Below, piece by piece: positions 53,534-60,278 of a stretch of DNA of 64,000 nucleotides. The stretch is from Streptomyces vinaceus (GTDB taxonomy: Bacteria > Actinomycetota > Actinomycetes > Streptomycetales > Streptomycetaceae). Positions within the stretch are counted from its first letter, which is position 1. Every line of letters begins with the position of its first letter. Location: the NCBI RefSeq assembly GCF_008704935.1, contig NZ_CP023692.1:372001-436000 (forward strand), written 5' to 3'. The translations under genes were made by a program, and so were the position numbers. The notes beneath the pieces are model-generated. The model did not search any database and was not told the DNA's origin. It saw nothing but the letters and a program-made list of their open reading frames with translations.

Positions 53534-54262
53534 ATGCGCTTCACCTCCCAGACGTCGTCGGACGGCGTCACCGAACAGTTCTTCACCCTTGACGAGATCC
53601 CCGGCGTGCTGTGGACGCCGGAAGGCGCCTGCGGTACTCGTCCCCTGATTCTGCTGGGCCACGGCGGCGGGCTGCACAAGACGGAGCCCGGCGCCGTGTC
53701 CCGCGCGCGCCGCTACGCCGCCGAGGGTTTCGCGGTCGTCGCGATCGACGCGCCCAACCACGGTGGTCGACCCAAGGACGAGGAGTTCGGCCGGATCGCG
53801 GCCGAGATGCGGGCCGGCATGGCCGCCGGTGAGAATCCGGGCGCGCTGGTCGCCAGCATGCACAGCTATCTGGCCCCTCAGGCTGTCGCGGACTGGCAGG
53901 CGGTCCTGACTGCGGTCCAGCGCCTCGACCGGGTCGGCGTCGGCCCGGTGGGTTATTGCGGGATGTCGATGGGGTGCGGGCTCGGCATTGCGCTCATCGC
54001 CGCAGAGCCCCGGATACGCGCTGCGGTGCTGGGCCTGCTCGGTGTGCACGGGCTGGCCGAGGACGCCGCGCGGATCACCGTGCCGGTGCAGTTCTTGGTC
54101 CAGTGGGACGACCAGATGGTTTCGCGGGTCCAGAGCCTGGCGTTGTTCGACGCCTTGGCCTCGGCTGAGAAGACGATGCATGCCAACCCCGGCAAGCACG
54201 GGGATGTGCCGTCGTTCGAAGTGGACAGCTCGCTGCGGTTCTTCGCCCGGCATCTGAACTGA
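53534..54262 (+). CDS. Alpha/beta hydrolase (dienelactone-hydrolase-like), passenger of the IS630-like element
   Basis: 242 aa, ATG with GAAAGG upstream. Oxyanion region LILLGHGGGLHK, strand VVAIDAPNHGGRPKDEEF, nucleophile elbow GYCGMSMGCG (Ser145), and a late LVQWDDQMVSR Asp and GKHGDVPSF His. This is the layout of small esterases that cleave acyl or lactone bonds, often in detoxification. Its codons look less extreme in GC than those of the adjacent cluster. The gene lies fully inside the element's inverted repeats, has its own hairpin terminator, and interrupts the methyltransferase/Mo-oxidoreductase gene set, all pointing to horizontal arrival. Confidence 0.85.
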   Translation: MRFTSQTSSDGVTEQFFTLDEIPGVLWTPEGACGTRPLILLGHGGGLHKTEPGAVSRARRYAAEGFAVVAIDAPNHGGRPKDEEFGRIAAEMRAGMAAGENPGALVASMHSYLAPQAVADWQAVLTAVQRLDRVGVGPVGYCGMSMGCGLGIALIAAEPRIRAAVLGLLGVHGLAEDAARITVPVQFLVQWDDQMVSRVQSLALFDALASAEKTMHANPGKHGDVPSFEVDSSLRFFARHLN

Positions 54263-54281
54263 CACGAGATCGCAGTGCTCG

Positions 54282-54315
54282 GCGAGCTGGCCGGAACTCA
54301 TTTCCGGCCAGCTCG
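54282..54315 (+). terminator. Terminator of the passenger hydrolase
   Basis: Perfect 14-bp stem (CGAGCTGGCCGGAA and complement, 54282-54295 / 54302-54315) with a 6-nt loop, 20 nt after the hydrolase stop and 20 nt before the transposase start. Confidence 0.75.
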
Positions 54316-54335
54316 TTCGGTCCAGACTGTTCGGC

Positions 54336-55188
54336 ATGGCCGAGCGGGTGCAGGTGCGCGAGATCGATGACGAGGAAAGTGCCCGGCTGTTGCGGATCGT
54401 GCGGCGCGGCACCGGGTCGGTGGTGGCCTGGAGGCGTGCGCAGACCATACTGCTGTCCGCGCAGGGCATGCCCGTGACGAAGATCGCCGAGGTGACGTTC
54501 AACGCATAAAGACCTGGAAGACATCTCGCGACCCCGACTACGCGGCCAAGAAAGCCCGAGTCGAGCACCTCTACGCGATCGCCGACGGCGAGGTCATACC
54601 GAGGAAGGCGAGCCCGAAGTCGTCTTATGGCTCGACGAGTTCGGGCCGCTCAATCTCCAGCCCCACCCCGGCCGGCAGTGGGCCGAGCGCGACGGACGGC
54701 ACAAGGATCCGGACAGGGAACCCAGACCCCGCCGACGGGCGATCTACACCCGCACGCACGGGGTCCGGCACCTGTTTGCCCCCTACGACCTCGCCAAGGA
54801 TCGGCTCTACGGGCACATCAAGAAGACCAAGAACCGCTCCAAGTTCCTTGAATTCTGCCGCTACTTGCGCTCGCTGCACCCGATGGACGTGCGCATCGCG
54901 ATCGTCTGCGACAACTACTCACCGCACCTGACGACGAAACGCGGCCAGCGGGTCGCAACCTGGGCGGCGGTGAACGACGTGGAGATCGCCTACACCCCGA
55001 CCAACAGCTCCTGGCTCAACCGGGTCGAGGCCCAGTTCACCGCCCTGCGGTACTTCGCTCTCGACGGCACCGACCACGCCAGCCACAAAGAGCAGGGATG
55101 CATGATCCGCCGCTACATCATCTGGCGGAACAAGCACGCCCAGGACGAGCGCCTCCGTGCTGTCGTCGACAGGATGAACGTTGCCTGA
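54336..55188 (+). pseudogene. IS630-family transposase, internally deleted and frameshifted
   Basis: Starts MAERVQVREIDDEESARLL and proceeds through the N-terminal HTH to IAEVTFNA, then stops at 54507-54509. A stretch of roughly 85-90 codons that follows this point in intact relatives is missing, and the sequence resumes immediately as KTWKTSRDPDYAAKKARVEH in another frame. A second one-base loss near 54600 (VIP to EPEVVLWLDEFG) shifts the frame again. From there to 55188 the DDE catalytic core is open: Asp in LWLDEFGPL, Asp in IVCDNYSPH, Glu in WLNRVEAQF. Not functional as it stands. Confidence 0.85.
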
Positions 55189-55200
55189 CACGGCGCTAGG
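55176..55200. repeat. Right terminal inverted repeat of the IS630-like element
   Basis: Ends GGCGCTAGG and pairs with 53341-53365. The transposase stop codon (TGA, 55186-55188) lies inside it. Its CTAG is also the left border of the IS5-like element. Confidence 0.8.
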
Positions 55201-55264
55201 ACCTGTCGTCAAAGTGTGATCGCCTCTCGGTCCCATTCTGACGGGGCACGGTCATGATGGGCTG

Positions 55265-55675
55265 ATGAGTCGATACACAGAGGTCATCGTCCTGGCGCGA
55301 CGGGCCGAAGAGGTCATGGAACCCCTCACTCGCCCCAGCGACAGCCGGGATTGGCACCAGTGCTTCACACCGGTGGATGACCATATGTTCGCCGGGCTGC
55401 GCACGCCGTCCGAAGAGTGTTACGCGTGGGTTGTTCAGTTCATCCGCCACAACTGGCGTGGGTTGCTGAGCCACCTGGAGTCTCTGGCATGGCCGGATCC
55501 GCACTCCGTTCAAGTCCTCGTTCGTGACGAGGAGGACGACTGCTTCGGCCTATGGATGATCTATGACGGCAAACTGGTCGAAGTGCCGCTGCCGCGCACC
55601 GAACGAGAGCCGTTCTCAGCGTCCGTTACCGGAGTCCTTTCTCGGACTGACCGTCGCGCCGGAGAGCCCCTGTAA
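55265..55675 (+). CDS. Hypothetical protein, passenger of the IS5-like element
   Basis: 136 aa, ATG start. Begins MSRYTEVIVLARRAEEVMEP, with aromatic-rich WVVQFIRHNWRGLLSHLESL and acidic VLVRDEEDDCFGLWMIYDGK segments. No signal peptide, membrane helix or recognisable motif. Base composition is lower in GC than the flanking cluster. Its place between the IS inverted repeats, opposite in strand to the transposase, suggests a transferred passenger. I do not recognise the family. Confidence 0.6.
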   Translation: MSRYTEVIVLARRAEEVMEPLTRPSDSRDWHQCFTPVDDHMFAGLRTPSEECYAWVVQFIRHNWRGLLSHLESLAWPDPHSVQVLVRDEEDDCFGLWMIYDGKLVEVPLPRTEREPFSASVTGVLSRTDRRAGEPL

Positions 55676-55692
55676 GAAGTGACTTCAACGTG

Positions 55693-56525
55693 TCACGCCC
55701 ACATCAGGAGCGAGGCGAGGGAGACGGCTGCTTGGTGGGACTCGGCGGTCTTGTCGTATCGGGTGGCTATCCCGCGCCATTGCTTCAAGCGGTTGAAGCA
55801 CCGTTCCACGACCTTGCGGTGCTTGTAGACCTCCTTGTCGAAGGCCGGAGGTGGGCCGCCGAGGCTTCCTTTCCGGGCCCGGTTGCGCACCTGGTCGGCA
55901 CGCTCAGGGATGGTGTGCCTGATGCCGCGGCGCCGCAGCCAGGTGCGGATCGCCTTGGAGCTATAGCCCCTGTCGCCGATGACGCGATCGGGTCTGCTCC
56001 GGGGCCGGCCCGGTCCGAGGCGGGGCACCTGGATGGCGTCCATCACCGCGGTGAACCGGGTGCAGTCGTTGGTGTTCCCGCCCGTCAGGACGAATGCGAG
56101 CGGGCGGCCGGTCGCGTCGCAGGCGAGGTGGACCTTGCTGGTCAGGCCGCCCCGGGACCGGCCGAGGGCCGGGTTTTGGTGCCCCCTTTTCGGGCCCCGG
56201 CGGCGTGCTGGTGGGCGCGGACGATGGTGGAATCGACCGACACCAGCCAGTCGATGTCACCCGCCGCGTCCGCGTTCGCCTGCGCGGCCCGCAGCATCCG
56301 GTCGAACGTGCCGTCCGCCGCCCAGCGCCGGAAGCGGGTGTGGAGGCTGGCCCACGGGCCGTACCGCTCGGGCACGTCCCGCCAGGGGACACCGGTGCGG
56401 AACTTCCATACGATCCCGTTGAGGACCATCCGGTCGTCCTGCCGGGGCCGCCCCAGCGCAGGCCGGGGCAGCAAGGGACGTATGAGCTCCCACTCGGCAT
56501 CGGACAGTTCATGGCGGCATATCAT
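55693..56525 (-). CDS. IS5-family transposase, two overlapping frames
   Basis: The first frame (56525 to 56142; MICRHELSDAEWELIRPLLP) contains the N-terminal region and the first catalytic Asp (WLVSVDSTIVRAHQH). It runs to TKTRPSAGPGAA and stops. The second frame begins around 56190 (PALGRSRGGLTSKVHLACDA), holds the second Asp (VIGDRGYSSKAIRT) and the catalytic Glu with the Y-R-E-K signature (HRKVVERCFNRLKQWRGIAT) and ends at 55693. A run A4G5 (56182-56190 on the complementary strand) lies at the junction. Two-frame IS5 relatives make the full enzyme by programmed frameshifting, so this copy may be active. Confidence 0.85.
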
Positions 56526-56567
56526 CACTCCATGATCCACAACCCAAGATCACTTTGACGACAGGCT

Positions 56568-56975
56568 CTAGGACCGGTGGCGTGTGCCGCGCAGCAGCGC
56601 CGCGCGCGTGGCGGCGTGCAGGGCGGTGGCCAGGGCGATGGCCGCCATCGTCAGCAGCCAGTTGCGCAGGTAGTCCAGCGGTACCACCGTCGGGTTGGCG
56701 GCCCCGCCGGGGCGCAGCAGCGGCGGGAGGGCGATCGCGGTCACGGAGCCCGCGACGATCAGGGCGGCGCGCGGGACCCCCCGCAGGCGCGGCCCGAGGG
56801 CGGCGGTGAGCGCGGCGACCGCGATCACGAGGGGCGCGATCACCCCGTCGTGCACCACGACCGCGCCCGCGAGCCACAGCGCGATCCGCCAGGGCGAGGG
56901 CTGCTGGACGAGCAGGGCGCCGCCGAGGCCCATCAGGACCAGGCCGAGTCCGGCCACCGCGTACCGGTACACCAT
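56568..56975 (-). CDS. Small integral membrane protein of the Mo-oxidoreductase operon, 3' end at IS border
   Basis: 135 aa. Starts MVYRYAVAGLGLVLMGLGGA with the ATG overlapping the oxidoreductase stop (ATGA). Four hydrophobic helices (about 5-25, 30-60, 68-85, 105-125). The final codons CAC CGG TCC TAG run into the IS5-like element border; the TAG is formed by the CTAG target sequence, so the natural C-terminus may have been shortened or replaced by a few residues. Probably assists or anchors the oxidoreductase. Confidence 0.75.
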   Translation of the reverse strand: MVYRYAVAGLGLVLMGLGGALLVQQPSPWRIALWLAGAVVVHDGVIAPLVIAVAALTAALGPRLRGVPRAALIVAGSVTAIALPPLLRPGGAANPTVVPLDYLRNWLLTMAAIALATALHAATRAALLRGTRHRS

Positions 56976-58123
56976 CACGCCACCTCCAGTCGGGCGACCC
57001 ACTTGGTCTGGAGTACGCCGGGCCGGTTGGGGGCGATGATCCGAGCCGGGTAGCCGTGGTCCGGGGAGAGTTCCTCGCCGCCCAGGCGCAGCGCGAGCAG
57101 GGTGAGCGGGTCCTGGGCGTACTCGCGGCCCATCTCCATCACCCGGTAGGCGCCGGCCGGCTCCAGGGATTCCACGCGGGCCCCGCCCCCCGGGCTGCCT
57201 CCCGCGCGTTCGAGCAGGTCGCGCACGCGGACCCCGGTCCACCGGGCGTTCTTGCTCCAGCCTTCGACGCAGGCGATGGGCAGCGTCACCTCGTGCTGCG
57301 GCAGCGCGCGCAGTTCGTCGAGGGTGAGGGTGTAGGGGCGCGGTCCGGCGACGCTCAGCCGCCAGTCCCGTACGGAGGCCGCGGTGATCCCGGCGGCCTT
57401 CGCCGTACGGTTCACCGGGAGCCCCTGCGGGCCGACGGCGGGATCGCGCGGGGCGAACAGGTCGAGCCGCCCGAGCGCCGTCACGGACTGCCCGGCGGTC
57501 GTCAGCGTCACCGCCCCCACCGCCGCGGCGACTCCCGCCAGCAGCGCGCGCCGGTCCGGGCCGTCGGCCTCGGGCAGCGCGAGCGTGCCCGGGGAACGGC
57601 GGGTCCAATGGCCTTGGATCTGCGGCCACTTCACGGCGACGTGCACCATGAGCGCGCCGATCAGCAGCCAGGACAGCGCGAAGTGCACGGGTACGAAGGA
57701 GAAGGGCCAGGGGTACCACTGGAAGGTGTTGAGCAGCCCGGTGAACAGTTCGAACAGGCCGGCCGCCACCAGGGCCGCCACGGAGGCCCGTTCGAGCGCG
57801 TGCCGTACGGACCGCAGCGGCGGCCATGCGAACAGCCGGGGGTAGACCGCCCACAGCTTCGCGAGCAGCAGCGGGATCGCCGCGATCCCGGAGATCACGT
57901 GGAGGCCCTGGGTGAACCGGTAGCCCCAGTACGGCCGGCTGGGCAGCAGGTCGGCGAGCCGGCCCGGCGGGTGCTGGAAGTAGTGGCTGAGCACGCCGGT
58001 CGCGAAGCAGACGGCGAAGGCGAGCCCGAGCCAGCGGCCGACGGCGGTCGCGGTGCGGGCGTCGTGCAGCCGCGCCTTGAAGGTGAGGGGCGGATCGGCG
58101 GGGAGGCGGATGGGGAAGCGCAT
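56975..58123 (-). CDS. Membrane-bound molybdopterin-dependent oxidoreductase (YedY/sulfite-oxidase-like)
   Basis: 382 aa, ATG. The N-terminal half has four membrane helices (about 30-47, 70-93, 112-130, 145-165) with paired His residues (His47, His51, His75, His148, His162) like a cytochrome b561-type subunit. The C-terminal half (about 235-382) is the sulfite-oxidase Mo-cofactor domain with ligand Cys285 in IACVEGWSKNARWTGV and RIIAPNRPGVLQTKWV. The single-chain design places the Mo domain outside the membrane. The substrate may be a sulfoxide or similar group; the downstream membrane protein is translationally coupled. Confidence 0.9.
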   Translation of the reverse strand: MRFPIRLPADPPLTFKARLHDARTATAVGRWLGLAFAVCFATGVLSHYFQHPPGRLADLLPSRPYWGYRFTQGLHVISGIAAIPLLLAKLWAVYPRLFAWPPLRSVRHALERASVAALVAAGLFELFTGLLNTFQWYPWPFSFVPVHFALSWLLIGALMVHVAVKWPQIQGHWTRRSPGTLALPEADGPDRRALLAGVAAAVGAVTLTTAGQSVTALGRLDLFAPRDPAVGPQGLPVNRTAKAAGITAASVRDWRLSVAGPRPYTLTLDELRALPQHEVTLPIACVEGWSKNARWTGVRVRDLLERAGGSPGGGARVESLEPAGAYRVMEMGREYAQDPLTLLALRLGGEELSPDHGYPARIIAPNRPGVLQTKWVARLEVA

Positions 58124-58235
58124 GGACCCATGACACCCCCGGGAAGCCGCTCGGAGACGGTCCGGACACCTTACGAAACGCGGACATGGGCGGCGCGGGA
58201 CCCCGTTGCGCGCCGTCGCCTGGAACGCTGCCCAC

Positions 58236-59678
58236 GTGAACCTGCGTACCGCCACCGGCCCCCGCGTCCGCTCCGTCCCCGCCGTCCCCGTCCTCGTCGC
58301 CCCGGTCCTCGCTCTCTGCGCCCTCGTCGGCGCCCTGGTGTGGACCATCGGCTACGACGGCAATTTCACCGACCCCGCCGGACTGTCCTGGCGGTACGCG
58401 GCCTGCTGGGCGCTGTTCGCGCTCGCGCTGCTCGCGCTGCGCCGGGTCCCGGCCCGCCTGGTGGTGGCGCCGGTGCTGGCGGGGGCCTTCGCGGTGGCGG
58501 CGACGGGGCTGGTGGCGGAGCCGCGGACCAGCACCGATGCGTACCGCTACGCCTGGGACGGCCGGGTGCAGTCGGCCGGCGTCTCCCCGTACGACCACGC
58601 CCCGCAGGACCCGGCGCTGGCCCGGCTCCGCGATCCGTGGCTCTTCCCCGCGGGGGCCGCCGCCTGCTCCGGCCCGGACCGGGCCCGGATCCCGTACAGC
58701 GGGCCGGTCCCGCGCTGCACCCGGATCAACCGTCCCTCCGTGCACACCATCTACCCGCCGGTCGCCGAGGCGTACTTCCTGGCCGTGGACCGGCTCTCCC
58801 CCGGCGGCGCCCGGCACAAGCCGCTCCAGATCGGCGCCGGAGTGCTGTCCCTCGCGGTGACGGGCGCGCTGCTGCTGATCCTGCGCCGCCGGGGCGCGGA
58901 CCCGCGCAGGGCCGCCTACTGGGCGTGGTGTCCCGCCGTGCCGATCGAGGCCGTGAACAACGCCCACGTCGACGTGCTGGGGGTGCTGCTGGCCGTGGCC
59001 GGTCTGGGGCTGGTGGCCGCGCGGAGCCTGCGGCGGCGGGCCTGCGGCGGGCTGGTCCTGGGCGCCGCCGTCGCCACCAAGCTGATGCCTGCCATCGTCC
59101 TCCCGGGAGCCCTGTCCGGCGTGCGCCGGGTGCGCGACGCGGTCGCCGTGCTGCTGCCGGCCGCCGCGTTCACGGCGCTCGCGTACCTGCCGTACGTCCT
59201 GCTCTCGCACGGCTCCGTCCTCGGATACCTCGGCGGCTACGTGGCGGAGGAAGGCTACGAGGATCCGTCGGCCGGTTCCCGCTACGCGCTGCTGAGGCTG
59301 GTGCTGCCGGGCGAGTGGGCGGTGCCGGTGCTGGCGGCCGCGATGGCGGGCGTGTGCGGGTACGTGCTGTGGCGCGGGGATCCCCGGCGGCCGTGGAGCG
59401 GGGCGCTCTTGGTGACGGGGTGGGCGTTCGCGCTGCTCACGCCCGGCTATTCGTGGTACGCCCTGCTGCTCGTGGGGCTCGTGGCGCTGGACGGGCGCTG
59501 GGAGTGGCTGGGGATCGCGGTCGCCGGCCCCGCGGTCTACGTCACGGGGCAAGCGTTCGGCTCGCGGGGGGCGGTGAGCGCGACGGCGTACGGGGCGGCG
59601 GTACTGCTGGTGCTCGTGGTCACGGTGGTGCGGTGGCGCCGGCGGCGCGGCGAGGGGCCCGGCGCGCGGTCGGCGTAG
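58236..59678 (+). CDS. GT87-family polyprenol-phosphate mannosyltransferase-like protein
   Basis: 480 aa from a GTG (MNLRTATGPRVRSVPAVPVL); a TTG 30 nt upstream is an alternative. About ten membrane helices. The first large external loop carries STDAYRYAWDGRVQSAGVSP, the family's acidic catalytic signature, and a Cys-containing loop (GAAACSGPDRARIPY). GT87/GT-C enzymes transfer sugars from polyprenyl phosphates to cell-envelope acceptors. Divergent from the Mo-oxidoreductase across 112 nt, completing the envelope cluster. Confidence 0.88.
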   Translation: MNLRTATGPRVRSVPAVPVLVAPVLALCALVGALVWTIGYDGNFTDPAGLSWRYAACWALFALALLALRRVPARLVVAPVLAGAFAVAATGLVAEPRTSTDAYRYAWDGRVQSAGVSPYDHAPQDPALARLRDPWLFPAGAAACSGPDRARIPYSGPVPRCTRINRPSVHTIYPPVAEAYFLAVDRLSPGGARHKPLQIGAGVLSLAVTGALLLILRRRGADPRRAAYWAWCPAVPIEAVNNAHVDVLGVLLAVAGLGLVAARSLRRRACGGLVLGAAVATKLMPAIVLPGALSGVRRVRDAVAVLLPAAAFTALAYLPYVLLSHGSVLGYLGGYVAEEGYEDPSAGSRYALLRLVLPGEWAVPVLAAAMAGVCGYVLWRGDPRRPWSGALLVTGWAFALLTPGYSWYALLLVGLVALDGRWEWLGIAVAGPAVYVTGQAFGSRGAVSATAYGAAVLLVLVVTVVRWRRRRGEGPGARSA

Positions 59679-59701
59679 GCGGGCTCCCCCGGCGCCTGGG
59701 C

Positions 59702-60100
59702 TCAGGGCCGGTCGTACCAGGAGAAGGCGGCGATCCGCCAGCCTTCCGGGGTGCGGACGAACTGGATGGTCTTGGTCCCGCCGCCCTCGAAGGGCTCGCC
59801 GTCCAGGATCCCGGACTTGCGGTACTCGCCGAAGCGCGAGGCGATGTCGCCGGCGATGTCGGTCCGTTCGGAGGTCTCCCACTCGCGGAACCCGACCAGC
59901 CGGCCGTCGTTCAGCAGCTTCCGGCGGGGCTCGATGAACTCCTCCACGGTGTAGACCGTGAGCTCCGGGCCGGTCTTGACGATCACCCCTCCGGGCAGGA
60001 CCAGCCGACGGATCCGGCCCACGTCGGCGGTCTTGCCGCCCCGGTTGTCGAACGCGCCGAAGAACTCTTCGGTCAGAGCGTCTATTTCAGCCTTGGACAT
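59702..60100 (-). CDS. NTF2-like (SnoaL/DUF4440) protein
   Basis: 132 aa from ATG (MSKAEIDALTEEFFGAFDNR). A cone-shaped alpha+beta fold is indicated by the N-terminal helix pair, LVLPGGVIVKTGPELTVYTV, EWETSERTDIAGDIASRFGE and the final TIQFVRTPEGWRIAAFSWYD. Binds or isomerises small molecules in related proteins; substrate unknown. Converges on the GT87 gene (23-nt gap). Confidence 0.85.
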   Translation of the reverse strand: MSKAEIDALTEEFFGAFDNRGGKTADVGRIRRLVLPGGVIVKTGPELTVYTVEEFIEPRRKLLNDGRLVGFREWETSERTDIAGDIASRFGEYRKSGILDGEPFEGGGTKTIQFVRTPEGWRIAAFSWYDRP

Positions 60101-60278
60101 GGCGCGACGGTAACACGCGGCGCGCGTCGCGGGCAGGTGCTCGATCCTGCTCGGTAGAGCTGTGTTTCGAGCAGGTATTGACATGCATCCGGCACTGCGC
60201 TGCACTTTGGCTGCACTTTGCCCGCACTGTGGCCGACCTCTGAACTCCCCTTCACCTCACACGACTTGGGGATTTGCC
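60101..60278. other. Promoter region of the GH20 gene
   Basis: A TTGACA hexamer (60178-60183) is a perfect -35 match; the best -10 candidate at 17-nt spacing is the poor TGCACT. The motif GCTGCACTTTG is repeated in tandem (60199-60209, 60210-60220) next to it and may be an operator. No DasR-type palindrome is evident. Confidence 0.4.

Larger units (their letters stand above)
53341..55200 (+). mobile_element. IS630-like element carrying an alpha/beta hydrolase gene
   Basis: Both ends carry a 25-nt terminal inverted repeat (53341-53365 and 55176-55200; outer CCTAG(T/C)GCCGT, inner TCAGGCAACGTTC) with two mismatches. They enclose an intact hydrolase gene with its own terminator and a damaged IS630-type transposase. 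A usual element of this family is about 1.1 kb, so the 0.9 kb of extra DNA is a likely passenger. The transposase is inactive, so the element would now move only with help in trans. No longer target duplication can be read because the right edge is occupied by the IS5-like element. Confidence 0.7.
55200..56567 (-). mobile_element. IS5-like element with a passenger gene, abutting the IS630-like element
   Basis: Inverted repeats CCTGTCGTCAAAGTG (55202-55216) and its exact complement (56551-56565) bound a 1368-bp unit, and CTAG occurs on both outer sides (55196-55199, 56568-56571), consistent with a 4-bp or central TA target duplication. Inside are a two-frame transposase on the minus strand and a plus-strand gene of unknown function, which makes it some 0.4 kb larger than a minimal member. 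It inserted exactly at the tip of the IS630-like element. Confidence 0.75.

Noticed and set aside
54627..54851. Separate 74-codon frame inside the IS630-like transposase
   Set aside because: It is an out-of-frame reading of the DDE core; the true frame gives LWLDEFGPLNLQP.
56568..59882. 1104-codon minus-strand frame covering membrane protein, oxidoreductase and GT87 region
   Set aside because: Only its last 135 codons are the real membrane protein; the rest lies out of frame with the oxidoreductase or antisense to GT87.
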